DNA of 64,000 bases from Dyella_A ginsengisoli (GTDB lineage Bacteria; Pseudomonadota; Gammaproteobacteria; Xanthomonadales; Rhodanobacteraceae): positions 1 through 64,000 of the forward strand of contig NZ_JADIKM010000005.1 in assembly GCF_044904665.1 (NCBI RefSeq), given 5' to 3'. Under the pieces are notes generated by a model. That model was not told the DNA's origin. It did not search any database and was given only the letters and a program-made list of their open reading frames with translations. The translations under genes were made by a program, and so were the position numbers. Below, one piece after another: positions 8,644 through 17,335 of this stretch (positions are counted from its first letter, which is position 1; each line of letters opens with the position of its first letter).

Positions 8644-9822
8644 TCAGGGCAAGGCCGAGGCCAGGCGGCTCAATGCCTCATCGACCACGCTGCGCGGGCA
8701 AGCCAGGTTGATGCGCATGAAACCTTCGCCGGCCGCTCCGAACTTGTGCCCCGGGTCCAGCCAGAGCCGCGTGCGACGCAGCAGGAAGTCATGCAACTCG
8801 GCCGGCGGCATCCCGAGTGCGCGGAAGTCCACCCAGGCCAGGTAGAGCGCGTCGGTGGGCGTGACGGTCAGCGGTAGCCCCAAGGCCTCGACCTGCGCGG
8901 CGAAGTGCCGCTGGTTGCCGCGCACGTAGTCGAGCATGGCGTCCATCCATGGTTCGCCGTGCCGGTAAGCCGCTTCACAGGCCGCCGTGCCCATCGTGTT
9001 GACGAGGAACACGCCGTTGCGCTCGCACTGCGTCCAGTACCGCTGCCGATGGCGTTCATTGGGGATGAAGATGTTGGCGCAGGAAAGCCCGGCGATGTTG
9101 AAGGTCTTGCTCGGTGCCGTGCAGACGATGGTGTTCGATGCGATCTCTTCGTCGAGCATCGCCAGCGGAACATGACAGCGCCCCTCGCCGAACACCAGAT
9201 CCTGGTGCACCTCGTCGGAGACGATCAGGATGCCGTGCCATTCGCAGATTGTGGCCATCGCCAGCAACTCTTCGGCCGTCCATACATTGCCGGTCGGGTT
9301 GTGCGGATTGCAGAGGATGAACAACCGGGTGCCCGGCTGGATGGCGGCCTCGAACGCCTCGGGATCGAAGCGGTAGCGGCCCGCATCCAGCGTCAGCGGT
9401 GCCAGGGCCAGGCGGCGGCCGTTGTTGACGACATCGTGCAGGAAATGGAAATAGACCGGCGTCTGCACCAGCACGTGGTCGCCTGGCTGGGAGAACGCCT
9501 GGACCGCCATGTTCAGCGCGCTGATGACGCCCGGCGACTGCACCAGCCATTCGGGCCGGGCCTGCCAGCCGAAGCGGCGCGCTTGCCAGTCCACCGCGGC
9601 TTCACGGTAGCTGTCCGGTGTGCCGCCGTAGCCGAGCACGCCCATCTCCACCTGTTTGCGCAGGGCGTCGAGGATCGGTGGAGCTACCCGGAAATCCATA
9701 TCGGCCACCCACATCGGCAGCGGATCGGCCGCTTGTTGCTCGGGCGTCAGGAACGCTCGCCCATGTTCCCACTTCATGGAGTTGGTGGTGCGCCGGTCGA
9801 TGAGGGTGTCGAAGTCGTACAT
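8644..9822 (-). CDS. patB: MalY/PatB-type PLP-dependent C-S lyase or aminotransferase
   Basis: A 392-residue fold-type I PLP enzyme. The Schiff-base lysine is K239 in APSKTFNIAGL, the cofactor-ring aspartate is D203 in SDEVH, and the phosphate or substrate motif NPHNPTG is at about 172-178. The overall pattern is that of MalY/PatB cystathionine beta-lyases, which split cysteine-S conjugates to a thiol, pyruvate and ammonia. An ordinary aminotransferase role is the alternative. It begins 18 bp after the amine oxidase stop within the same operon. Confidence 0.88.
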   Translation of the reverse strand: MYDFDTLIDRRTTNSMKWEHGRAFLTPEQQAADPLPMWVADMDFRVAPPILDALRKQVEMGVLGYGGTPDSYREAAVDWQARRFGWQARPEWLVQSPGVISALNMAVQAFSQPGDHVLVQTPVYFHFLHDVVNNGRRLALAPLTLDAGRYRFDPEAFEAAIQPGTRLFILCNPHNPTGNVWTAEELLAMATICEWHGILIVSDEVHQDLVFGEGRCHVPLAMLDEEIASNTIVCTAPSKTFNIAGLSCANIFIPNERHRQRYWTQCERNGVFLVNTMGTAACEAAYRHGEPWMDAMLDYVRGNQRHFAAQVEALGLPLTVTPTDALYLAWVDFRALGMPPAELHDFLLRRTRLWLDPGHKFGAAGEGFMRINLACPRSVVDEALSRLASALP

Positions 9823-9840
9823 CGCTGTTTCTTTCCTCTG

Positions 9841-10989
9841 TCAATGCAGGACGGACGCCGCCGTGTTGGGGGCGCACAACGCTTCGACCCCAAGGCGTGC
9901 TGCCTCGATAGCTCCGGCCACGTAGCCGGGGAAGTTGGGCGACCATTCGCTGGCGATCCCGACGATCCGGTTTCGCCAAGGGCCCTCGGTCGAACTCCTG
10001 GGCGGTGGAATCGGATGGTTGAGGTCCGGGTTGTCATCGCCGGCAACCGCGGTGTACGGGTCGGCGGCCCAGTCCTTCAAGAATTCCGCCTTCGGCCGCG
10101 CTGCCTTGTCTCCGAACAGCCGGACGAACTGGGCGCGACAGTGGGCAAGCAATACCGCGTCCGGTGTCTGGCGCCGCACCTGGGCGGGCACGCCCAGAAA
10201 CCCGAACAGCGCGGCGTCGCCCTGGTTGGACGAGGCGTCGTGGATCTCGCCCATCGGCCCGACCGCGCTGCGCGCCTCGCCGGACAGGCCTTGCTCACGC
10301 CAGAACGGCGCGTCATAGACAGCGACGTACTTGGCATGGGGCGCCATCCAGGTTCCACATGCCTGCCATCGCCGCTGCAGCACGTCCGGCAGGGCCGGCG
10401 TAAACTCGATGGTGCTGGTGGCGAGCTTGGGCGGGACCGCCAGCAGGACATGCGCGACGTGGTAGGAGGCGGCTTGTCCGAGCGCGTTGTCGGTTTGCAC
10501 CTCGATGCGATCGTCATGCTGCCGCAGACCCGTCACCTGGCGACCGTGCACGAGCCGGTCGGCAGGCAGGCGGGCGCGGATGGCGTCCACGAGCGCGCCC
10601 ATGCCGCCAGCCAGGCGCAGCGCGGGCGGCGCGGAGGTAAAGCCATCGACACGGCTTGGCGCATGCGCCCTGGACCGCTCGATCAGCATCTGGCCGTCTT
10701 CATGCTGCTGGACGGTCTCCAGGCCGAGCTGTTGCACGAGCTGCTGCAGGGTCGGGTGCATTGCCGGCCAGTACCAGGTCGCACCCAGGTCGAAGCGCCC
10801 CATGATCGACCTCTCGGCCGTGCCATCGTCATGGTTTCTGGAAGCATCCGGCCAGGAAACGATCCGGCCGCCGAAGGTCCCTCGGGCCTCCAGCACCACG
10901 TAGTCGTGGATGCCGCGCTCCTCAAGCAGCGCAGCCGCGTACAGTCCGCTGAGGCCGCCACCGACGATGGCGATGCGTGCATGCTGCAT
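9841..10989 (-). CDS. FAD-dependent amine oxidase-family protein
   Basis: A 382-residue flavoprotein. The N-terminal dinucleotide fold has GGGLSGLYAA (residues 11-20), with the acidic residue of the second strand in the LEARGTFGGR stretch, typical of flavin-containing monoamine oxidases. The C-terminal FAD-binding segment is represented around GIASEWSPNFPGYVAGAIEA. It probably oxidises an amine to an imine or aldehyde with release of peroxide. It is two bases from the bicupin gene upstream, so the two are almost certainly co-translated. Confidence 0.85.
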   Translation of the reverse strand: MQHARIAIVGGGLSGLYAAALLEERGIHDYVVLEARGTFGGRIVSWPDASRNHDDGTAERSIMGRFDLGATWYWPAMHPTLQQLVQQLGLETVQQHEDGQMLIERSRAHAPSRVDGFTSAPPALRLAGGMGALVDAIRARLPADRLVHGRQVTGLRQHDDRIEVQTDNALGQAASYHVAHVLLAVPPKLATSTIEFTPALPDVLQRRWQACGTWMAPHAKYVAVYDAPFWREQGLSGEARSAVGPMGEIHDASSNQGDAALFGFLGVPAQVRRQTPDAVLLAHCRAQFVRLFGDKAARPKAEFLKDWAADPYTAVAGDDNPDLNHPIPPPRSSTEGPWRNRIVGIASEWSPNFPGYVAGAIEAARLGVEALCAPNTAASVLH

Positions 10990-10991
10990 GG

Positions 10992-11660
10992 CTATACCTC
11001 CACCGCCGCCGCGGCCAGATGGCCGGTCTTGAGATAGACCGTGGCACCGTGTTCACCGGCGCTGATCTGCGCACGATCACCCACGGGCAGGCGTATCCAG
11101 CTTCTGCTGTCGCAGCGCTGGTCATCCACCATCATCTCGCCGGACAGTACCAACAGCTCGGTGCCGCCGTCGGGATCTGCCGGCAGCACCTCATGCGCTG
11201 CCAACCGCTGCAAGCTGACCTGCTCAACAGCACTGGAGAACAGCCGGCAGACCTGGCGGCCATCCTGATGGGACCAGGCGGCCGGGTCCAGCGTATCGAT
11301 GCGCACACTCTGCCGGTCGTCCGGCTGCATCTGCCAGAGCTTGACGAAGATCAGCGCGCCTTCGCCGCTAGAGGGCTGATGGCTGGAGCCAGGCGGGTTG
11401 CGCAAGTACCAACCTGCCGGGAAGTGGGCGTCACCTTCGGAGAAGGTCCCCGACAGCACGAGGATTTCCTCTCCACCCGGATGCGGGTGATGCGGGAACC
11501 AGGAATCCGGTGCGTAGCGCACGATGCTGGTAGCCCGGGCTTTCTCCGCACCCACGCGGTCCAGCATTACGCGCTCGACCCCTCCTTGGGGGGAAGCGAC
11601 CCACTGATGCTGGCTGGGCGTCACGATGGCTCGGCGCGAGAAATCGGCGTTGATGCGCAT
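10992..11660 (-). CDS. ChrR-like bicupin protein
   Basis: A 222-residue protein with two cupin halves. The first has the histidine-rich metal motif HHPHPGGEEILVLSG (about residues 49-63). The second half contains GGTELLVLSGEM (about 166-177). The start at 11660 is chosen over the longer frame to 11801 because AGGAA precedes it and the extra 47 residues are not cupin-like. Related ChrR cupin domains bind zinc and act as sensors or enzymes. Here no anti-sigma N-terminal domain is present, so an enzymatic or metal-binding role is more likely. Confidence 0.78.
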   Translation of the reverse strand: MRINADFSRRAIVTPSQHQWVASPQGGVERVMLDRVGAEKARATSIVRYAPDSWFPHHPHPGGEEILVLSGTFSEGDAHFPAGWYLRNPPGSSHQPSSGEGALIFVKLWQMQPDDRQSVRIDTLDPAAWSHQDGRQVCRLFSSAVEQVSLQRLAAHEVLPADPDGGTELLVLSGEMMVDDQRCDSRSWIRLPVGDRAQISAGEHGATVYLKTGHLAAAAVEV

Positions 11661-11733
11661 TGGGAATATTCCTGTCGCAGCAGAAACGCGAATTGGCCCG
11701 GATCGCGGGCCAACCCGTCGTTGCCTGCATGGC

Positions 11734-12078
11734 TTACTTGCTGGGCAGTTGCGCGTGGGTATCGAGTACCCGCGCCGAATAGACGAGTGCTGCACCGGCA
11801 TTCAGGGCAATGGCGACCCCAAGCGCTTCAGCGATCTCTTCCTTGGTGGCACCGTACTCCGCTGCCTTTTGCGTGTGCACGGAGATGCAGCCATCGCAGC
11901 GCGTGGTCACGGCGACGGCCAGGGCGATCAGCTCGTGAACCTTGGGGTCCAGGTGCCCGGGCTTGGCGACGAATTCACTGAACTTGGCCATGCCCTCCAT
12001 CACGTCGGGGACCAACGCAGCGAAATCGCCCACACGCTCTTGCAGCGCGCCTCGGTATGCGTTCCAGTCTTGCATCAT
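11734..12078 (-). CDS. AhpD-like carboxymuconolactone decarboxylase family protein
   Basis: A 114-residue all-helical protein of the CMD/AhpD family. The redox-type core CDGCISVHT (C61, C64, H68) is the CxxC...H motif of alkylhydroperoxidase-like members, so peroxide reduction with a thiol partner is plausible. It is the third gene of the minus-strand operon, between the small ABM-like protein and the bicupin. An AAGGTT ribosome site precedes it. Confidence 0.85.
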   Translation of the reverse strand: MMQDWNAYRGALQERVGDFAALVPDVMEGMAKFSEFVAKPGHLDPKVHELIALAVAVTTRCDGCISVHTQKAAEYGATKEEIAEALGVAIALNAGAALVYSARVLDTHAQLPSK

Positions 12079-12143
12079 GAGATCAACCTTTCTTTGTCAA
12101 AAAATGCCGGGTGGGCGGTGGGCACACCCGGCAACGATGAGCA

Positions 12144-12425
12144 TCACGCAACCTGGTAGATGCGCACGTCGGGATCGGCTTCGAGCAGGGGCTTCAGACC
12201 CGCCACCACGTCGGCGGTGAACAGCTCGCTTTGCAGGTAGGCGCTTGCGTTCTCCTTGGTGTCGAACCCGTGCAGCACCTGCACGTCTTCGTCGCGCACG
12301 AGCAATTCCTTCGACTTCGCGCCGGCGATGGTGTCGAGGAACGGGCCCTTGTACTTCTGGTAGACACCGGCGGCGGCCGCGCGGTTGGCGTCGGCGATCT
12401 TGAGGGTGATTTGCAGATAGACCAT
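12144..12425 (-). CDS. small antibiotic-biosynthesis-monooxygenase-like (dimeric alpha-beta barrel) protein
   Basis: A 93-residue protein. The second ATG (12425) is preferred because AGGAG lies eight bases before it; the ATG at 12431 would sit too close. The pattern (MVYLQITLKI ... VLHGFDTKENASAYLQSE) resembles ABM/EthD-like ferredoxin folds that act as small oxygenases or degrade short-lived intermediates. No catalytic residue is diagnostic. It is the second gene of the operon after the SDR. Confidence 0.6.
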   Translation of the reverse strand: MVYLQITLKIADANRAAAAGVYQKYKGPFLDTIAGAKSKELLVRDEDVQVLHGFDTKENASAYLQSELFTADVVAGLKPLLEADPDVRIYQVA

Positions 12426-12497
12426 GTGCATTTCTCCTAGATAGGGTGATGAAACAAACGCAGGTAGGGGCAAGCGCCAATGCTTACCCGTCGTGCC

Positions 12498-13271
12498 TCA
12501 ATTGCGGCCAGCCATGACGCCGCCGTCCACGTCCCAGATCGCGCCAGTCACCCAGCCCGCCTTGTCGGAGAGCAGGAAGACCACAGCCTCTGCGACATCC
12601 TGCGGGGTGCCGACGCGGCCAATGGGATGGAAGCTGTTGAAACCTTGCATCGCGCCATGCACTTCGGCTTTCGGAATGAAGCCCTCGTAGATCGGGGTTT
12701 CGACCACCGCTGGCGACACGGCGTTGACGCGGATGTGCTTGGGAGCCAGCTCCATCGCCAGGTGCTGGGTCAGGGAGTGCAGGCCTGCCTTGGCCATCGA
12801 ATAGGCGGAAGACGGGGTGGCGGCGATGGCCTGCTTCGCCCACATCGAGCCGATGTTGACGATGGCGCCCGGCTTGCCCTTGGCGGCAAGATTGCCGGCG
12901 ACCTTCTGGGTGATGAAGAAGAACGCCTTGTTCAACTTCATGTACTGGTCATAGTCGGCGTCCGAGTGTTCCAGGAAGGGCTTGGGGAAGAACACGCCGG
13001 CAGCGTTCACCAGCAGGTCGATGTCGGGGTGCTGTTCGTCGATGGCCTTCAGCAGCGCGGCCACGTCCTCGTCCTTGGTCAGGTTCGCGGTCAGCGCCGA
13101 CACCTGGCCCAGCGCGGCCAGCTCCTTGCGCGCTTCCTCGGTTTTCTCGGGGCGGTTGCCCACGATCACCACGTTGCCGCCCTGCGCCAGCACCAGCCGG
13201 GCCGTTTCCTTGCCCATGCCGCTGGTGCCGCCGACAACGAGTAGCTTCTTGCCGCTAAATTGATTGCTCAC
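12498..13271 (-). CDS. short-chain dehydrogenase/reductase (SDR)
   Basis: A 257-residue classical SDR. The nucleotide-binding TGxxxGxG motif appears as GGTSGMGKE near residues 14-22. NAAG (near residue 89) and the catalytic serine, tyrosine and lysine (S at about 142, YSMAK at about 157-161) are present. The C-terminal GxxWDVDGG segment is typical. It is the first gene of the eight-gene minus-strand operon and is divergent from the LysR regulator, so the shared 200-bp intergenic region is the expected control point. Confidence 0.92.
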   Translation of the reverse strand: MSNQFSGKKLLVVGGTSGMGKETARLVLAQGGNVVIVGNRPEKTEEARKELAALGQVSALTANLTKDEDVAALLKAIDEQHPDIDLLVNAAGVFFPKPFLEHSDADYDQYMKLNKAFFFITQKVAGNLAAKGKPGAIVNIGSMWAKQAIAATPSSAYSMAKAGLHSLTQHLAMELAPKHIRVNAVSPAVVETPIYEGFIPKAEVHGAMQGFNSFHPIGRVGTPQDVAEAVVFLLSDKAGWVTGAIWDVDGGVMAGRN

Positions 13272-13436
13272 TGTGAATCCTCTCTATGCTGGGGATCGCG
13301 GCGTTGCCGACAAGAAAAGCTGTCGTGCGTCGTTGGGACAATTGGCCTGTGCCGGCCGCCGCCTTCGTAACGGATATATTCAATCCACTGGGGTATATGA
13401 ATTTTTCCTCGATTCCCATTCCTAGACAAATGAGAT

Positions 13437-13465
13437 AAAGTTTTTCTGTGTAGAAGAAAAACTTT
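13437..13465. promoter_or_regulatory. 11-bp inverted repeat between the SDR operon and its LysR gene
   Basis: AAAGTTTTTCT (13437-13447) and AGAAAAACTTT (13455-13465) form a perfect inverted repeat with a seven-base spacer, ending six bases before the LysR start codon. The 18-bp period and T-N11-A content fit a LysR-type operator, probably autoregulatory. A second AT-rich dyad (ATTCA...TGAAT) is at about 13378-13402, nearer the SDR side. Confidence 0.6.
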
Positions 13466-13471
13466 ATTGCA

Positions 13472-14407
13472 ATGAAATCACCCGTCCACCTGAATGCCTT
13501 GCGGGCGTTCGAGGCCAGCGCGCGCCACCAGAGCTTTTCCGCGGCAGCGGCCGAACTGAACGTGACGCCGGCAGCCGTTGGTCAGCTTGTGCGCACGCTG
13601 GAGGACGCGCTGGGGGCGCCGCTGTTCGAGCGGAGCAGCAGTGGGAAGGTGCGGCTGGTGCCGACCGAGGCGGCCGAGCGCGCGCTACCCGATATCCGGG
13701 CCGGGTTCAGTCGGTTGACGCTGGGTATGGAGCGATTGCGCGAGGGATCGACCAGCGGGGTGCTCACCGTGACGGTCAGCCCGGCGTTCGCCGCCAAGTG
13801 GCTGCTGCCGCGCATCGACCGATTCCAGGCCGCGTGCCCGGATACCGACGTGCGCCTGGACACCAATCACAAGTCGGTGGATTTCGTGGCCCAGCGGATC
13901 GATATCGGCGTGCGCTACGGCCTGGGGAACTGGCCGGGCCTGCAGGCCGACAAGCTCATGGATGAAGAAGTGTTCCCGGTGTGCTCCCCGGATCTGCTGC
14001 GCCAGCGCGGAAAGCTGCGTAAGCCGGGCGATCTGGCACGGCAGACCCTCATCCATGACCTGTCGATGGTCGGCCATGCGGGCTTCCCCACATGGGAGGC
14101 GTGGATGGAGAAAGCCGGAGTGGCAGATGCCGCGATGATCTGGCGCGGCTTGCAGATCAACAATTCAGCGGCCGTCCTGCAGGCGGCAATCGAGGGACAC
14201 GGCATCGCGCTCGCGCGCAGCGTCATGGCGCGCGACGACCTGGCAAGTGGCCGCCTGGTGCGGCTCTTCCCCGACGTCAGCTTTGCTCTGGAGGTCGCCT
14301 ACTACGTGGTTTATCGCCCCGAGTGCGCCAGCCTGCCAAGGCTGGTGGCTTTCAGGAACTGGCTGTTGGATGAGGCGGCGTCGCAGAACGAGCCATCCGC
14401 TATCTAG
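13472..14407 (+). CDS. LysR-family regulator, GcvA-like
   Basis: A 311-residue LysR-type regulator. The helix-turn-helix lies at residues 7-60 and has the GcvA-like opening LNALRAFEASARHQSFSAAAAEL. The rest is the periplasmic-binding-like effector domain (about 92-300). It is divergent from the SDR operon, the classical arrangement for a LysR activator and its target. The effector is unknown. The leader is extremely short and consists of the inverted repeat described at 13437-13465. Confidence 0.92.
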   Translation: MKSPVHLNALRAFEASARHQSFSAAAAELNVTPAAVGQLVRTLEDALGAPLFERSSSGKVRLVPTEAAERALPDIRAGFSRLTLGMERLREGSTSGVLTVTVSPAFAAKWLLPRIDRFQAACPDTDVRLDTNHKSVDFVAQRIDIGVRYGLGNWPGLQADKLMDEEVFPVCSPDLLRQRGKLRKPGDLARQTLIHDLSMVGHAGFPTWEAWMEKAGVADAAMIWRGLQINNSAAVLQAAIEGHGIALARSVMARDDLASGRLVRLFPDVSFALEVAYYVVYRPECASLPRLVAFRNWLLDEAASQNEPSAI

Positions 14408-14588
14408 GCGATCCCTTCGCGTGGGCCGCCAGAACGCCGGGGCGGTGCCTTCGTATGTTCGCGTTTTCGGGACGATTGCCCCGTTCCAGATCGCCCGGCA
14501 TGGAACGCTTGAGGCGAATCTGCCCGCCGTGGGACGATGGTGCCAATGTATTAGGCTGAATTGTTCAGAAGAGCATACGGAGGGATTC

Positions 14589-15161
14589 ATGCAATCGAGC
14601 AAGATTCGCGGGCTGGCGCTTTCTTGGCGGGTGGCTGTAGCAGGACTGGCTCTGGGATTGACCATGACAGGTGGGGCCGCTGCCCAGGATGCAAGCCATC
14701 CCGTCATCGCTGGCTATGGCGCGATCATGCCTGCGAAGGATGTCGCCAATGCCCCAGACCCATCGCTGCGCTATCGGGTAGCGTTCGAGGTTACGCGGTC
14801 GGCAAGCGACAACAAAGAGGTCAACCCTGCGCTTGATCGGGTTGCCCGCTTCGTGAATTTGCTGGGAGCATCGGGAGTCCATCCCGCTCAGGGCGACATC
14901 GTGGTGGTGATTCACGGCCCGGCCACACCGTCGATTCTGACCGATGCCGCTTATCAAGCGCGGTTCCACACGGAAAATCCGAATGCCGCGCTGGTAGCGG
15001 CACTGCAACAGGCCGGCGTCAGCGTCCACGTGTGCAGCTACGCACTCGCCAATCAGAAGATTGAGAGGAGCGCCGTTGCCAAGGATGTAACCATCGACGT
15101 CGCAGCGATGACTACGCTTGCGACCCTTCAGTTGAAGGGCTGGGCGCTGATCTCCGGTTGA
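14589..15161 (+). CDS. secreted DsrE-family protein
   Basis: A 190-residue protein with a signal peptide (basic start, hydrophobic core, cleavage after GGAAA-Q around residue 33). The mature part has the DsrE/YchN-like pattern, with GDIVVVIHGPAT in the second strand and a single cysteine (SVHVCSYALAN) at the usual sulfur-carrier position. The frame is open upstream to 14247, but GGAGG before 14589 and the signal peptide fix the start. DsrE-like proteins bind or relay sulfur; a periplasmic version with one cysteine may act on sulfane sulfur. It follows the LysR gene by 181 bp. Confidence 0.75.
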   Translation: MQSSKIRGLALSWRVAVAGLALGLTMTGGAAAQDASHPVIAGYGAIMPAKDVANAPDPSLRYRVAFEVTRSASDNKEVNPALDRVARFVNLLGASGVHPAQGDIVVVIHGPATPSILTDAAYQARFHTENPNAALVAALQQAGVSVHVCSYALANQKIERSAVAKDVTIDVAAMTTLATLQLKGWALISG

Positions 15162-15225
15162 CGATTCAAGCATTGGGCAGGCCCGTTCAAGAAACATCGC
15201 TGGACCGGGGTGCCGAGCCAAGGTG

Positions 15226-17058
15226 CTACGGCTGCACGGATAGGTAGGGGTTGTTCGGCGGGAGTTCGCCGAACAGTCCCGCAGGGTCTTGCAGCAGGTA
15301 GCCATGCAATCGGCGGGACTTCCTCGGGCCAGTGACTTCGCAGGTCCAGATGTTCAGGCCGTTGGCATGTTTACGGTGCAATTGCAGCCGCTCGAAGCGC
15401 TTTTGCACCCACTGCCAATCCTGCAGGTTCTCCTGCTTGGCCAGCGCGCCTACCTGCAGGTGCTCTTGCGCATACCGCTGGAACACGCCGGGACTGACCA
15501 GGTATCCGGTATCGCTCACGGTATGCACCAGCGCCTTCGCATCGTTGATGATGAGCCGGTGGGAGGCGATGCCCTGTTGCAGCCATGCCATGAAGTGCTC
15601 GCCAGACGGTTGCGTCGCCGAGGACGTGGGTACGGGTACAGGAGCCGGAACCGGCGCGGCTGTATTGGGTGGTGCGGCAGGCGCCTTGTCCAAGATGGCT
15701 TCCGCGTTCTGCGTGGCGTCGGGCGAATCGCCCATTCCCACCATCGCCAGCATGTCTTCCATCACGTCGGGCATGGCCGGGGCCTTGGCTTGGGGAGACG
15801 GCGCGATGCTGCCGCCTTCCCACGGCGGAGCCTCTTGGCTTTCCACGGTGGACGTCTTGCCGTCCACAGGAAGGGGAAGCGATGCCTCGGCCTCTTTGTC
15901 CGCGGGTGCCGTATCGATCGCTACCGTGCCTGCGAACGGAGGCGGCCGCTCGTCAGGCTCCCAAATCAGTGCCGGTGCGAGGCGCAACAGGGTGAACGAG
16001 TGGGACCAGCCGGTCGAACTGGTCACGGTCGCGCGCCAGATCGCCTTGCCTTCGGCCGTCGGCTGCAACATGCGGTGGTCCTGGAGCACATTGAACACGG
16101 CGGTGTTGTTCGCAGGGATGCCATCGACGCCCTGGGACAGTAGGTGTGCGCGGAGCTTGTCGGAAACGGTCTTGCTCACCAGCCATAGCGCATCCTCGGT
16201 GAGCCAGCCATCGGAGGCTTCGGGTTGGTTCAGTTTCAGCTCTTCCTTGAGCAGGTAGCGCAGCCCGTTGACCAGCTTGCGTTGGAGCGAGTGCTTGGGT
16301 GCGGCCATGGCGCGCGCGGGATCGCCGCCCAGCTCCTGGGCGACGGAGGCGCGGTCGGCTTGCACGACCAGCTCGCCCAGCACCCCGGCGTGCTCATATT
16401 GCCCAGCCAGCACGTAGAGCAGCGGTGCCCACAGGGACGGATAGCCGCTGAGCCAGTCGAGCAGATCTCGGTCGAGCAGTTGCCGGTAGAGCAAGCCCGT
16501 CGCGGCGCTGTGGAGCCGGTACTCGCGATCGTCGCGGTAGCGGAAGCGGTACGGCTGACGTAGGGGGCCGTGCCATGGGTGCCAGGTGCTGCCATCGGCC
16601 AGCTCGACGTGCAGATCGACCGCCACCTTGCCGATGTCGTGCAACAGTGCCGCGTAGGCGACGGCCGCAGTCCAGGCTTCGGCCTGCGCCGCCTGATCCT
16701 CGGGGCTGGCACCGACGGGTAGCAGATGGGACTGCCGCAGCTTCAGGCCGTAGGCGACGATTTCCAGGCCGTGGTCGAGCATGCCGCCCAGGTAGGCATG
16801 GTGATGTGCCTCGGAGGCCGGAAAGCCCTGGACCAGCTCGGCGTAACGCTCCAGCGGCGCACGGTACAAGGTGGCGAACTGTCTGCGCGAAAGAGAGGTG
16901 CGTTGCCAGATGTGCTCCAGCAACTTCTGCCGGCGCGGGGTGGCCAGCAGCGATGCGGCCGACTCCGGCCGCATCAACCCTTTCGGGAGGTCGATGGCGG
17001 GCGGTGGCGATGGAGCGGCGGCGACCGGGGGCCGTTTCCGCTGGAACAGGGAGAGCAT
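15226..17058 (-). CDS. traI: MobH-family conjugative relaxase (TraI_2; PFL_4751/TIGR03760-type)
   Basis: A 610-residue relaxase of the MobH class used by ICEclc/PAGI-2 and SXT elements. It would nick the oriT and carry the strand to the recipient. The N-terminal TraI_2 domain holds an HD-hydrolase-like metal site, with the HHH triplet at residues 85-87, H96, and HD at 140-141 (ALLHDIGK). A Pro/Ala-rich linker separates a C-terminal TraI-like domain (about residues 500-610). The start at 17058 is chosen for its GAGG site and MLSLFQRK start, typical of the family; the frame is open to 17208. It converges with the DsrE gene. Confidence 0.93.
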   Translation of the reverse strand: MLSLFQRKRPPVAAAPSPPPAIDLPKGLMRPESAASLLATPRRQKLLEHIWQRTSLSRRQFATLYRAPLERYAELVQGFPASEAHHHAYLGGMLDHGLEIVAYGLKLRQSHLLPVGASPEDQAAQAEAWTAAVAYAALLHDIGKVAVDLHVELADGSTWHPWHGPLRQPYRFRYRDDREYRLHSAATGLLYRQLLDRDLLDWLSGYPSLWAPLLYVLAGQYEHAGVLGELVVQADRASVAQELGGDPARAMAAPKHSLQRKLVNGLRYLLKEELKLNQPEASDGWLTEDALWLVSKTVSDKLRAHLLSQGVDGIPANNTAVFNVLQDHRMLQPTAEGKAIWRATVTSSTGWSHSFTLLRLAPALIWEPDERPPPFAGTVAIDTAPADKEAEASLPLPVDGKTSTVESQEAPPWEGGSIAPSPQAKAPAMPDVMEDMLAMVGMGDSPDATQNAEAILDKAPAAPPNTAAPVPAPVPVPTSSATQPSGEHFMAWLQQGIASHRLIINDAKALVHTVSDTGYLVSPGVFQRYAQEHLQVGALAKQENLQDWQWVQKRFERLQLHRKHANGLNIWTCEVTGPRKSRRLHGYLLQDPAGLFGELPPNNPYLSVQP

Positions 17059-17088
17059 GTCGATGTCCTCATGGCGGGCCGGCCAGGA

Positions 17089-17163
17089 GGCCTTTTGGCC
17101 TTTTCGAGGTAGGGCCTTTCCCCTTGCGCCCCATTCCCGTGCCGTTTCGGCCCTTTGGCCTTT
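17089..17163 (-). repeat. five GGCC(C)TTT repeats upstream of the relaxase
   Basis: On the plus strand GGCCTTTT begins at 17089 and 17097, GGCCTTT at 17113, GGCCCTTT at 17149 and GGCCTTT at 17157, two pairs each spaced exactly 8 bp plus a single copy. They lie 31-105 bp before the relaxase start. Position suggests relaxase autoregulation or part of oriT. No nic site can be recognised, so this is a candidate only. Confidence 0.4.
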
Positions 17164-17299
17164 CACCGTTTTGGTATAGCGGGGCTTGAGCTGCGGCTCC
17201 AGCGTCAATGCGGAACTCGCTTGAATGGATTGGACGGGGACCCAGCACCGCCCTCGGCCTATGCTCCGAGAGCGCTTTCACCAGGTAGGTCGTTGCCAA

Positions 17300-17335
17300 G
17301 GCGACAAAGTTGACAAAGGCGACAAAGGCGACTAG
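17300..17335 (+). repeat. four tandem 9-bp repeats over the antitoxin promoter
   Basis: Four direct repeats follow one another without gaps: GGCGACAAA (17300), GTTGACAAA (17309), GGCGACAAA (17318) and GGCGACTAG (17327). They cover the -35 element and spacer of the toxin-antitoxin promoter, as expected for binding by the Xre-type antitoxin or its complex with the toxin. Confidence 0.7.

Noticed and set aside
8905..11037. 710-codon plus-strand open frame across patB and the amine oxidase
   Set aside because: It is antisense to two well-recognised enzymes, and composition is typical of an antisense GC-rich frame.
15251..15272. Perfect 8-bp hairpin GTTCGGCG/CGCCGAAC near the relaxase end
   Set aside because: It lies within the relaxase coding region (LFGELPP) and has no T-run, so I do not call a terminator.
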